Shown here: piece by piece, positions 19,078-27,024 of the stretch
Layout of the letters: each line of letters begins with the position of its first letter
How positions within the stretch are numbered: the first letter of the stretch is position 1
DNA from: Gammaproteobacteria bacterium
Lineage (GTDB): Bacteria; Pseudomonadota; Gammaproteobacteria; Steroidobacterales; Woeseiaceae
DNA: 64,000 bases
Assembly (NCBI GenBank): GCA_009937615.1
Contig: JAACFB010000003.1
Location: 1-64,000, forward strand
Direction of reading: 5' to 3'
The notes under the pieces: generated by a model
What the model was told of the DNA's origin: nothing
The model's database searches: none
What the model saw: only the letters and a program-made list of their open reading frames with translations
Program-made: the position numbers and the translations under genes

Positions 19078-19464
19078 ATGTTCAATAGAATTTCAGGCGT
19101 GCTCAGCCTGTGTGCGCTGCTGCTGCTTTCGCAGCCGGCGGCAGCCGCTGAAGCGGGCATCCAGGTGACATTCAGCGATCGCGAGATTTCGGTCATCAGG
19201 GCGTATTACACAGAACAGTTCTCTCAGCCTGTAGTGAGGACCAAGGGTCGCAAATCCCTGCCCCCGGGTATTGCGAAGAACCTCCAGCGAGGAAAGTCGC
19301 TGCCGCCGGGTATTGCCAAGCAGGTGTTGCCGACCGGGCTGGTCGATCTTTTGCCGCCGCCGCCACGCGGCTACGAGCGGCTCGAGGTCGCCGGCAAGGT
19401 GTTGCTCATCGAAGTCGCCACGCAGGTCATTCACGACGTTCTGGAAGACCTGATACTGGGCTAG
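19078..19464 (+). CDS. CigR/RcnB-like small secreted protein with duplicated motif
   Basis: A protein of about 128 residues with a signal peptide ending AAAAEA. ATG at 19078 is preferred because it starts the signal and has an AGG upstream. The GTG at 19009 would add 23 polar residues. After an N-terminal YYTEQF segment it carries two copies of KSLPPGIAK spaced 15 residues apart, then a PPPPRGY turn and a conserved C-terminal hydrophobic strand (VLLIEVATQVIHDVLEDL). This layout is that of the CigR/RcnB-like periplasmic family, whose biochemical role is poorly known. It sits 65 bases after the aminotransferase. Confidence 0.66.
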   Translation: MFNRISGVLSLCALLLLSQPAAAAEAGIQVTFSDREISVIRAYYTEQFSQPVVRTKGRKSLPPGIAKNLQRGKSLPPGIAKQVLPTGLVDLLPPPPRGYERLEVAGKVLLIEVATQVIHDVLEDLILG

Positions 19465-19500
19465 CCGGCGCCGCGATGACACGTCGGGTAGAATCCCGAC

Positions 19501-20292
19501 ATGTTCAAGCACCTGCACATTGTCGCCTGCTCGCCGCGCAGCGGCACAACGCTGCTGCACGAGGCCATGGTGACGTGTTTCAGGGCGGACAAGCATTACG
19601 ATCATGAGATCCGCTTTCATCTCGTCTCGGCCGACGATCATCAAATTGTTGTCACCAAGCGGCCGAAGGATACGATGTACATGCCGGCTGTCATCGACGA
19701 CCCGGAACTCTACGTTATTTACGTCATGCGCGACCCGCGCGACGTTATCGTCAGCCGTCACGGCAAGAACAAGGGGATGTATTACTCGAATATCCGTCTC
19801 TGGCGCGAGATGCACGGCTACGCGAAATCGTTGTACGGGCATGATCGTTTCCTCGCCGTTCGCTACGAGGATTTCGTGACGGATCCCGACGCGACGCAGG
19901 ACAAAATTGCGGCAAAATTTCCATGGTTAGAGAAGCTGCACAATTTCTCCGAATACCATGAACACGCACAGGTCTCGGAGAAATCAAGGCTGGCCATGCA
20001 TGACGTCCGGCCGATCGCGCCGACCAGCATCGGCGTCTGGAAGAACCACCTCGGGCGAATCAAGGGCCAGATGCTGATTCACGGATCGTTGACGCCCGAC
20101 CTTATCGAGTGCGGCTATGAAACGTCGGCCGACTGGGAGCGAGTCCTCGATACCGTAGAGCCGGATTTCTCCAGAAGCCGTTACCCGGAGAAAGTACGCT
20201 TCTGGTCCCGGGCCGCGCAGCGGATCGACGCCACACGCAAAGTGCGAACGTACCGCCGCCTGCGTGCGTCCGGCACGGCGAAAGGACGCTGA
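19501..20292 (+). CDS. sulfotransferase (PAPS-dependent)
   Basis: A 263-residue sulfotransferase domain protein. The 5'-phosphosulfate loop CSPRSGTTLLHEA is at residues 10-22 and the 3'-phosphate-binding motif MRDPRDVIVSRHGKN near 80. These bind PAPS and carry the sulfuryl group to a hydroxyl or amine acceptor. There is no signal peptide or membrane segment, so it is cytoplasmic. The acceptor is unknown, and surface glycans and lipids are typical in marine bacteria. It is 36 bases after the CigR-like gene. A second sulfotransferase and a methyltransferase lie next to it on the other strand. Confidence 0.85.
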   Translation: MFKHLHIVACSPRSGTTLLHEAMVTCFRADKHYDHEIRFHLVSADDHQIVVTKRPKDTMYMPAVIDDPELYVIYVMRDPRDVIVSRHGKNKGMYYSNIRLWREMHGYAKSLYGHDRFLAVRYEDFVTDPDATQDKIAAKFPWLEKLHNFSEYHEHAQVSEKSRLAMHDVRPIAPTSIGVWKNHLGRIKGQMLIHGSLTPDLIECGYETSADWERVLDTVEPDFSRSRYPEKVRFWSRAAQRIDATRKVRTYRRLRASGTAKGR

Positions 20293-20311
20293 CGCGCGAG
20301 CCCTAAAAGAT

Positions 20312-20324
20312 AGGCTGTGAGCCT
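20312..20324. terminator. weak hairpin between convergent genes
   Basis: AGGCT and AGCCT flank GTG, followed by a short TTT and preceded by AAAAG, so the stem can serve either direction. It lies in the 141-base gap between the convergent sulfotransferase and methyltransferase genes. The stem is short, so terminator function is only plausible. Confidence 0.35.
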
Positions 20325-20433
20325 TTAGTGGCGGCTTGCCGTGCCCGGCTTTGTCGGTTGCGGGCAGATTCCGGGTATTGCCTGGAGCCGGCAGGTACTC
20401 CCGAAGTAAGAATCCGTCCGGCGCCGGTCGCGG

Positions 20434-21201
20434 TCAGCGTCTTGCAAGGAAAGTGACGCGTTTGCCCCGGTAGTAACGAAACTCCAGTCCGCGCTCCCGG
20501 GGTTTGAGAATCTCCACTTTCGGAAAACCGAGCACGTCCAGCATCTCGACGACGGCCCTGACGTTCGGTTTGAACTGGCAGCGCTTTTCCGTGCGCCATA
20601 GTGCGGTCGTGGTCTTGTCGTCCGACTCGATCACCCTCGGCACAGTCATCTTCCACAGCGACTTGCGGCTGAACGGCGCCTGGTAGACGTTGGCATCGAT
20701 CAGCATGATGTCGCGCGTGACTGAAGCAAGTTTTTTCATCTCGTAAACGGGATTTTCGAGGTGGTACAGGATGCCGAAGCAGAAAGCGATATCGAACATG
20801 CCGATTTTCGCTTCGTCGCAGTCGGCCAGCGCCATCTTTCTGTACTCAACCTGTTCCAGGTCCAGCGCACGCTTGATGAAGTTTGCCTGGTCCAGGTAGC
20901 GATCCGCCACGTCGAAGCCGAGTACGTATTCAGCCCCGAGCCGGGCCGCTTCCACGGAGAAGCCGCCGGCGTTACACGCCACGTCGATGACGCGCTTTCC
21001 TTCCAGGGTGCCGCCACAGGCCTCGAGCAGCTTCGGGAACGCATGCCGTGTCAACGAGTCGAGACGGGTCTGCTCCCGGTGCCGCTGCGACGAACCCGGG
21101 TCATACGTCTTGAGCCCGTAAGGCAAGTCGACCTTGTGGTGAAACGGCGCGAGCCGCTGGATCTCGCCCTCCATTTCCTGCTTCGACATCTCGGTATTCA
21201 T
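20434..21201 (-). CDS. CmoB-like class-I SAM-dependent methyltransferase
   Basis: A 255-residue methyltransferase of the DUF1698/CmoB-like group. The SAM-binding motif I is VIDVACNAGGFSVEAARLGA (about 72-91), motif II LGFDV, and a later motif FDIAFCFGILYHLENP (about 134). CmoB itself carboxymethylates tRNA U34, but that protein is larger and uses carboxy-SAM. This shorter relative probably methylates a small molecule or glycan. It is 21 bases after a small sulfotransferase on the same strand, so the two may modify the same acceptor. The substrate is unknown. Confidence 0.78.
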   Translation of the reverse strand: MNTEMSKQEMEGEIQRLAPFHHKVDLPYGLKTYDPGSSQRHREQTRLDSLTRHAFPKLLEACGGTLEGKRVIDVACNAGGFSVEAARLGAEYVLGFDVADRYLDQANFIKRALDLEQVEYRKMALADCDEAKIGMFDIAFCFGILYHLENPVYEMKKLASVTRDIMLIDANVYQAPFSRKSLWKMTVPRVIESDDKTTTALWRTEKRCQFKPNVRAVVEMLDVLGFPKVEILKPRERGLEFRYYRGKRVTFLARR

Positions 21202-21222
21202 CGGTTCTCCATCTGCAAGGTA

Positions 21223-21804
21223 TCAGGGCTTCTGTTTCTTGAGCCAATTCTTCACACGGCGCGACAGGCTTGCTTTGTTGGCGTGCGGGAACGGCTCGTC
21301 CGGCACTTCGTGGCCAAGAAATTCGCAAAGCCGGGTCCAGTCGGCATCTTGCGGAATGTCCATGACGAGCAGGTCGCCCGGACGGTCTTTGAAATAATCG
21401 AGCACCTCGCTGTTATGCCGCTCATAGCGTGCGACATAAATTGCTTCGTTACCCTCCGGGCAACCGGCGTTCTCGCCGTATATCCAGCGGCGCATCGGTG
21501 TCTCGGAGCTCGCGAAATCCTTTACCTGGCTGCGAATCCAGTTCTCGGCAGGCCTTCGGGTCAGAATGAACTTGCTGCCCGGGAACCGCTCGTCCAGTTC
21601 CTTGTAGAGAACTGGCCACGGGTTGTCCTCGAACGCGTCGAACTCGGCCGCTTTGGCGTAGGCTAACTCGTGAACTTTGTCCGCAATGTCCGGGTCCCTG
21701 GTGCCGAACGAGCCGGCCACCCGGTAGCCGAGCCTCCGAAGCGCCATTTCGAGGCTCGTGGTACCGGTCTTGTGAAAGCCGATGCAAAAGATTTTGGGTT
21801 TCAT
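21223..21804 (-). CDS. small sulfotransferase-family protein
   Basis: A protein of about 193 residues of the short bacterial sulfotransferase family. The N-terminal FCIGFHKTGTTSLEMALRRLG is the PAPS 5'-binding loop, and FILTRRPAENWIRSQ supplies the 3'-phosphate contact. The start at 21804 (MKPKIFCIGFHK) is chosen over the longest frame because the 12 extra residues precede the beta-strand that opens the domain. The C-terminal part (LCEFLGHEVPDEPFPHANK) is typical of the family. It is upstream of the CmoB-like methyltransferase in the same operon. The acceptor is unknown. Confidence 0.8.
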   Translation of the reverse strand: MKPKIFCIGFHKTGTTSLEMALRRLGYRVAGSFGTRDPDIADKVHELAYAKAAEFDAFEDNPWPVLYKELDERFPGSKFILTRRPAENWIRSQVKDFASSETPMRRWIYGENAGCPEGNEAIYVARYERHNSEVLDYFKDRPGDLLVMDIPQDADWTRLCEFLGHEVPDEPFPHANKASLSRRVKNWLKKQKP

Positions 21805-21877
21805 GGCGGTCATGATAGCCCCGAAGATCCAGCGGAACACGGTGGCCGCAAGCGGTTTCCGATCGGGCGCAGGCGAC

Positions 21878-22252
21878 TCAGGTGAAAAACCGCTGATAGG
21901 CGATCGATGACCAGACGAGCAGCGTAAGCATCAGGCTCATGAATACCGCGGCCGACCCCAGGTCTTTCGCTCTGCCGGACAATTCGTGCTCCTCATTCCC
22001 ATGACGGTCGACTGCGGCTTCGACAGCGGAATTCAGAAACTCGACAATCAGTAAGATAAACAATACGCCAACGAGAGCGGCGCGCTCGAGAACAGTCTGC
22101 CCAAGCCACAATGCCGCGGGTGTCAGGACGACAGTCAGTGCAAGCTCCTGGCGAAAAGCAGCCTCGTGTTTCCAGGCGTGCCCAAAGCCCTGCGCCGAGT
22201 AAACCGTTGCGCGCAGAATTCTTCGAATGCCGGTATTGCCTGGTTTGTTCAA
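21878..22252 (-). CDS. dgkA: diacylglycerol kinase
   Basis: An integral membrane lipid kinase of about 124 residues that phosphorylates diacylglycerol to phosphatidic acid for phospholipid recycling. It shows the amphipathic N-terminal helix with AWKHEAAFRQE, three membrane helices, the catalytic IVEFLNSAVEAAVDR (about 69-83) and HELSGRAKDLGSAAVF. The open frame runs 97 codons further upstream, but family length and a GGAG at 22260-22263 placed seven bases before TTG at 22252 identify that TTG as the start. It is divergent from the membrane-protein gene at 22419. Family identity is clear. Confidence 0.9.
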   Translation of the reverse strand: MNKPGNTGIRRILRATVYSAQGFGHAWKHEAAFRQELALTVVLTPAALWLGQTVLERAALVGVLFILLIVEFLNSAVEAAVDRHGNEEHELSGRAKDLGSAAVFMSLMLTLLVWSSIAYQRFFT

Positions 22253-22418
22253 GATCGGACTCCGTCGCTTCTGCGCTGTCCTGAGTGGCAATTCTATATG
22301 AAAGACGAAAACACGGGGTGCCGATGTTCGCCGGATACTCATAAGGCCGTAACGCGTCGGCAGCTCCACTTGACGGATGCCGATTGCATCGGCTCCGGCT
22401 TTCGGATTTACTGCGGCC

Positions 22419-23081
22419 ATGTCCCACCTGACACGCACATCAATGTGGCAGCTTTGCGTGCTGATCCTGAGCCTTGCGTTTTGTGCCCGGCTCGCATCGG
22501 CGCACGGTGGCGTGGTCGAGGAAGATGATCGCTGCGTCATCAAGATCAGCTATCTCAAGGCACACTTCAAGGTATACCAGCCGCAACTCAGCGGACACGA
22601 CGACTTCTGTGAAGACCTGCCGGTTGCGGCCGAAACGGTTTTTGTCATGGAGTACCTGCACGATGAAATGGCACGGGTGCCGGTCGATTTCCGGATTATT
22701 CGCAACGTCACAGGCAAAGGTCGTTTCGCGCGCTGGTCGGATATTTCGGCAATCAGTGATCTGGACGAGGTGACGGTCTTTTACCAGGAACCAATCATCG
22801 AGCCGCATGTCTTTACGGTAATCCACGATTTTAAGGAAACAGGGGACTATGTTGGCATAGTCACGGCAACAACCGGCAACTCGGATCGGCTGCACATTGC
22901 GGTATTTCCGTTTGAGGTCGGATTTACCGGGCTTGGTTACTGGCCCTTTTTTGTAGGGTTGCTACTGCTCATCCAGGTTCAATACCTGTTTATGAGCGGC
23001 AGGATTGCGCGCTGGCGGGCTGAAAGAAAAGCCCGCAAGCCGGAACTGAAAGTCATACAGGGAGGCAACGATGCTCACTAA
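22419..23081 (+). CDS. exported protein with C-terminal membrane anchor, unrecognised
   Basis: A protein of about 220 residues that I do not recognise by name. It has an N-terminal signal (hydrophobic core, CARLASAHGG cleavage region), a periplasmic beta-rich domain with two cysteines (DRCVIKISY and DDFCEDLP), and one transmembrane helix near the C-terminus (YWPFFVGLLLLIQVQYLFM) followed by a basic cytoplasmic tail. Alternative starts exist at 22377 and 22443, and 22419 gives a balanced signal. It overlaps the next gene by 11 bases, so it is translationally linked with the YtkA-like protein and the di-haem peroxidase. Confidence 0.65.
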   Translation: MSHLTRTSMWQLCVLILSLAFCARLASAHGGVVEEDDRCVIKISYLKAHFKVYQPQLSGHDDFCEDLPVAAETVFVMEYLHDEMARVPVDFRIIRNVTGKGRFARWSDISAISDLDEVTVFYQEPIIEPHVFTVIHDFKETGDYVGIVTATTGNSDRLHIAVFPFEVGFTGLGYWPFFVGLLLLIQVQYLFMSGRIARWRAERKARKPELKVIQGGNDAH

Positions 23082-23499
23082 AATTGGCCGAACCGGCAGT
23101 GCTTTGGTTTGCCTGCTGATGTTTCTCATGAACCCGGCCGCAGGTGATGCAGCAGAGACGTCGGACGGATCCACACCAGTCGACTCCGAGCAGGGCCTGT
23201 TCAAGGTCTCTTACCGCAGCTCGCTGGAGCCGATTGTGATCAACGAGATGCATGAATGGGTTCTGCATGTCTCCACGCCGGACGGCCAGGCTGTCGACGA
23301 TGCTTCGATATCGATTGCTGGCGGCATGCCGGCACACAATCATGGTCTGCCGACCAACCCGCAGGTCACTGAGAATCTCGGGAACGGCAGCTACCGCGTC
23401 GAGGGACTGCGCTTTCATATGCGCGGCGATTGGGAAATCGTCATCGACATCAGCGCTGGCGAACAGGCAGACCGTGTCAGGATTGCGATAAGACTTTGA
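23071..23499 (+). CDS. YtkA/FixH-like periplasmic protein
   Basis: A 142-residue exported protein with a signal peptide ending near GDAAE. The domain from about residue 45 is Ig-like and has the pattern of the YtkA/FixH family: WVLHVSTPDGQ, GGMPAHNHGLPTNP and LRFHMRGDWEI. The histidine and methionine pair in MPAHNHG is a possible copper or metal contact. Its GGAGG Shine-Dalgarno lies five bases before ATG, inside the end of the previous gene. The stop overlaps the proposed TTG start of the peroxidase gene, so the three genes act as a unit. Confidence 0.75.
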   Translation: MLTKIGRTGSALVCLLMFLMNPAAGDAAETSDGSTPVDSEQGLFKVSYRSSLEPIVINEMHEWVLHVSTPDGQAVDDASISIAGGMPAHNHGLPTNPQVTENLGNGSYRVEGLRFHMRGDWEIVIDISAGEQADRVRIAIRL

Positions 23500-24809
23500 A
23501 TCGGAAACCATCTCACAACCGGCGCCGACCCCCGTCGGGCCCGGCAGCCTTGCTCGTGGCGCTGAGTTTGCTGCAGCCCGGTGCGGCGCTATCTGCGGAG
23601 TGGACGGCGCCAGAGGTCGACATACTGCGCTCCCTGTGGATAGGTACTCTGGGCCCGCCGCCGCCGGACCCGACGAATGCGGTAGCCGATGACCCCGATG
23701 CGGCCGCAATGGGGCACCGCCTCTTTTTCGATACGCGACTGAGTCGCGACGGCAATATTGCCTGCGCCACCTGTCATCGGCCCGAGCTGCGGTTTGCCGA
23801 CGGCCTGCCGAAAGGCGTGGCCATCGGGATGACGAAACGCAACACGCCGGGCATCATTGGTGCTGCCTACAGCCCCTGGCTTTACTGGGACGGTCGCCGC
23901 GACAGCCTTTGGTCGCAGGCGCTGTCGCCGCTCGAGGATCCGAACGAGCATGGCGGCAACCGCATGCAGTATGTGCACATCATCGCGAATGATCCTGGTT
24001 ATCGTCGTTCCTATGAGGCCCTGTTCGGAGCGCTGCCTGACCTCTCGGATGCCGGTCGATTTCCCGAAGACGCCAGCCCGCTCGGCAACGACACCTGGGC
24101 GGAAAACTGGCGGCAAATGACGGATGAGGACAGGGAAGCCGTCAATCGGGTATTCACCAATACCGCCAAGGCAGTGGCGGCCTACGAGCGGCTTTTGCTG
24201 CCGGCGCCATCGCGTTTCGACGAGTATGTTGCGGCTGTTACGGAAGAAAACGAGGAGCAGAAGAACGCCATTTTTTCAGATGCGGAAGTTGCCGGGTTGC
24301 GGCTTTTTCTCGGCGGCGGAAACTGCACCCAGTGTCATAACGGGCCGTTACTGACCAATTTCGAATTTCATAATACCGGCGTGATCTCGGCACCTGGCGA
24401 CGTGCCCGATAAAGGACGAATCGTCGGTGTCGACCAGGTGCGGGCGGATCCTTTCAACTGCCTGGGCGACTACAGCGATGCGGCAATAGAGAACTGCGCG
24501 GAACTCCGGTTTGTGCGCGCCGGCACAGAGCTGATCGGCGCAATGCGAACGCCTTCGCTGCGCAACCTCGAAAACACCGGGCCTTACATGCACCAGGGCC
24601 AGCTCGAAACGCTGGCGGACGTTCTGGCGCATTACAACGCGGCCCCCGAGGCGATGATCGGGCACAGCGATATTGAGCCACTCGGGCTGAGCGACCGGGA
24701 ACTCGAACAGCTCGAGGCTTTCCTGCTGACGCTGGCTGCGCCCGCGGCAACATCCGAGCGGTGGCTGAATCCGCCGGCAGCCGATACCCCGCATCCACAC
24801 GGGGACTAA
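23496..24809 (+). CDS. di-haem cytochrome c peroxidase / MauG family
   Basis: A periplasmic di-haem enzyme of about 437 residues. The proposed start is TTG at 23496, which overlaps the preceding TGA stop and gives a signal peptide (NRKPSHNRRR, then a hydrophobic core ending ALSAEW). The upstream frame from 23430 lies inside the previous gene. Two haem sites, CATCH and CTQCH, are about 190 residues apart as in bacterial CcpA/MauG proteins. It reduces hydrogen peroxide or oxidises a protein or small-molecule partner. The C-terminal ALRNLENTGPYMHQGQ-type motif is also present (SLRNLENTGPYMHQG). Which branch it belongs to is open. Confidence 0.85.
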   Translation: MNRKPSHNRRRPPSGPAALLVALSLLQPGAALSAEWTAPEVDILRSLWIGTLGPPPPDPTNAVADDPDAAAMGHRLFFDTRLSRDGNIACATCHRPELRFADGLPKGVAIGMTKRNTPGIIGAAYSPWLYWDGRRDSLWSQALSPLEDPNEHGGNRMQYVHIIANDPGYRRSYEALFGALPDLSDAGRFPEDASPLGNDTWAENWRQMTDEDREAVNRVFTNTAKAVAAYERLLLPAPSRFDEYVAAVTEENEEQKNAIFSDAEVAGLRLFLGGGNCTQCHNGPLLTNFEFHNTGVISAPGDVPDKGRIVGVDQVRADPFNCLGDYSDAAIENCAELRFVRAGTELIGAMRTPSLRNLENTGPYMHQGQLETLADVLAHYNAAPEAMIGHSDIEPLGLSDRELEQLEAFLLTLAAPAATSERWLNPPAADTPHPHGD

Positions 24810-25948
24810 GCCGGCGGCAATGCCTCGCTGGATTCGATCTGAACCACCGTGTCGCTGTAAAAGCCGTTGAAATCTGTGCGGCCACTCAGGCTGTAGGCGC
24901 CGATCGAGCCGAACTCGATGTGATCGCCGACGTCGATGGAGTCGGGCAGTTCGACCAGGCCGGGCAGGAAATCACCGGAGTCGCAGCTCGGACCATAAAG
25001 ACGAAATGCCCGGGTCGAATCCTGCAGGGGCTTGTCGCCTCGGAATACCCGCGCCGGATACCGTTTCTGCAGTTTGTAGCGCAGGTCCCAGAATGCCCCG
25101 TACATGCCATCGTTCAGGTACAGGCGATCGTCTTTTCGCAGCAGCACCTGGACGACGGCGGACATGCCGCGCGCGCTCAGGGCTCGTCCCGGTTCGGCAA
25201 GCAATTCGCCGTCCTCGGTAAGTGGCAATTGGACGCCTTCGCGGATGGCTGCGAAATAGTCTTCGAGCGGCGGGGCGGCAAATCCCGGGTAGGACTTCGG
25301 GTAGCCGCCGCCAATGTCAACGAGCCGCACGCGGAACGGGATCTGCTCGAGGACTGTCCTGGCAGTGTCCATTGCATGCACGAACGCATCGGGGCTCATC
25401 ACAACCGAGCCCACGTTGAATGCAAGAGCAGGTTCGGCGCCCGCATCTGCGATCGTCCGCAGCAGCGACTCGATCTCATCGGGCTTGGCGCCGAACTTGG
25501 TGGACAGATCGAAACTGGCTGTTTCATGGTGAACCGCCATGCGCGCAAAAACGATGGACTTGCCGGGGTCGATTTCGGTCAGCAAGGCCTCCAGGCCGCT
25601 GGGATTGTCGACAACAAAATGCCTGACGCCGTGTTCTTGCTGTGCGATGCGGGCTGCGTTTCGGATCCGGACCGGGTTCATCAGGTAGCAGACGGCGTCC
25701 TGACTGAGTGCGCGAACCTCCTCGATCTCGACGAGCGAGGCGCAGTCGAAGTCCCGAATACCTGCGTCCAGCAAAGCCCGGAGGACGAGCGGATGGTTGT
25801 TTGCTTTGACGGCATACAGGACGCGACCCGGGAAGCCTTCGATGAAGCGCTGGGTCGTTCGGCGGTAAACCAGCGGATAGATGCAGTACACCGGGTTGTC
25901 CGGCTGCAGTGTCCGCAGCATTTGCGGCACATCGCCAAAACTGAGCAT
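24806..25948 (-). CDS. type-III PLP decarboxylase, ornithine/DAP decarboxylase family
   Basis: A TIM-barrel plus beta-domain PLP enzyme of about 380 residues. The PLP lysine is in YAVKANNHP, the glycine-rich phosphate loop in VDIGGGYPKSYPGF, and the cross-subunit catalytic cysteine/aspartate in GPSCDSGDFLPG. FGSIGAYSLSGRTDFNGF closes the domain. The pattern is nearest ornithine decarboxylase, which makes putrescine. Start: ATG at 25948 has AAGGAA eight bases upstream, while the longer frame starts at TTG 25966. It is the last gene of a four-gene operon, 50 bases after the DUF1611-like gene, and overlaps the convergent peroxidase gene by four bases. The substrate could be another basic amino acid. 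Confidence 0.82.
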   Translation of the reverse strand: MLSFGDVPQMLRTLQPDNPVYCIYPLVYRRTTQRFIEGFPGRVLYAVKANNHPLVLRALLDAGIRDFDCASLVEIEEVRALSQDAVCYLMNPVRIRNAARIAQQEHGVRHFVVDNPSGLEALLTEIDPGKSIVFARMAVHHETASFDLSTKFGAKPDEIESLLRTIADAGAEPALAFNVGSVVMSPDAFVHAMDTARTVLEQIPFRVRLVDIGGGYPKSYPGFAAPPLEDYFAAIREGVQLPLTEDGELLAEPGRALSARGMSAVVQVLLRKDDRLYLNDGMYGAFWDLRYKLQKRYPARVFRGDKPLQDSTRAFRLYGPSCDSGDFLPGLVELPDSIDVGDHIEFGSIGAYSLSGRTDFNGFYSDTVVQIESSEALPPA

Positions 25949-25998
25949 GAGTGCGGTTCCTTGCAATGACGGGCGTCGGGTTCAGCCCGGGGCCAACT

Positions 25999-27024
25999 CT
26001 AGCAGGCTTTTGCGACCCCGGCTTCGAGCGCTTTGAACAAGAACCTGCTGAACTCTGGTTCCGATTCGGGATCGGCGATGTCGATGGAAGGCAGGCCTGT
26101 CAGCTTCCAGACCAGTTCGATCCCGGCGGATGTGTTCGTCGCGGGACCGGCGACGAAATCCGGCCTGAGTTCGAAGGCGTCCATGACGCCGACTACCGCA
26201 TAGGGGTCGGATGCGCTGAGGATCGTGCAGCAGATATGACCGCGCAGTTCGTCGATCGCGGCCTCGCCGTTGTAAGGCTCGAGCGGCGATGCGCCAGCCT
26301 CCGCAATAACAACGTCCGGCTTGTTAATGTCGACGTGATGCAGCAGCACCCGAATCGCCGATCGGAACTGGTCTTCGGGAACGACAGTCGACGGCAGGCC
26401 GACATCGACGAAGTCATAGACCTGTGCCGCACCGGCCCTCCTGAAACTCAGGATATCCCGGTAACGCCCGGCACCCGTCAGCTTGGTGCCGATGACTTTG
26501 AGCCCGTGCGACGACAACACCTTGCAGGCCAGTGTGCCGGCAATGGTCTTGCCCGAAGACATGGATGTACCGACCAGCAATACGGTGGGCACCGAGTAGC
26601 CATTGGCTTCGCCGCGCATCGCATAATCCATCATTCTCGTTTTGCTGCCGCCGCGGAAAATATGCCCCATATAGTCCAGTGACATTGGTTTGGGCAGGTA
26701 GGAGGACAACGAGGTAAAGGCGCCGAACAAACCGGCACTGGTCATTGCATGCATATGACCGTCGACGACATCGGTCCAGCTGCCGACACCCTCGAGCGTG
26801 GCGGCCCGATCGCCGAGCGCACCGACGATCAGTGTACCGGCCTGCACGGGAATCATGTCACCGTTGCAGTCCTCAATCTGATACAGCTCGGTCTTTTTGC
26901 CAATGACCTTGGCAATGACGTAATCGCCTGTTTCCCATTGCGCCTTTTCCAGGGGATTGACATCGAAAGCCGCCGTTTCGAAGTCGGCGATGCGTGCCAG
27001 CGAGCCTATGACGGTCCGGGTCAT
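25999..27024 (-). CDS. DUF1611-like P-loop protein
   Basis: A 341-residue protein with an N-terminal beta domain (about 1-100) and a C-terminal P-loop NTPase-like domain. The Walker A-like sequence GTSMSSGKTIAG is near residue 153, and a basic GTKLTGAGRYRD follows. This layout matches the DUF1611 family, some of whose members act in N-acyl amino acid metabolism (for example DgcN). I cannot assign a reaction. Its ATG overlaps the M20 peptidase stop as ATGA, which points to coupled translation and joint function. Downstream is the ornithine-decarboxylase-like gene. Confidence 0.65.
   Translation of the reverse strand: MTRTVIGSLARIADFETAAFDVNPLEKAQWETGDYVIAKVIGKKTELYQIEDCNGDMIPVQAGTLIVGALGDRAATLEGVGSWTDVVDGHMHAMTSAGLFGAFTSLSSYLPKPMSLDYMGHIFRGGSKTRMMDYAMRGEANGYSVPTVLLVGTSMSSGKTIAGTLACKVLSSHGLKVIGTKLTGAGRYRDILSFRRAGAAQVYDFVDVGLPSTVVPEDQFRSAIRVLLHHVDINKPDVVIAEAGASPLEPYNGEAAIDELRGHICCTILSASDPYAVVGVMDAFELRPDFVAGPATNTSAGIELVWKLTGLPSIDIADPESEPEFSRFLFKALEAGVAKAC

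Noticed and set aside
22253-22543. Upstream extension of dgkA
   Set aside because: Diacylglycerol kinase is about 120 residues, and the extra part is Arg/Ser-rich antisense sequence.
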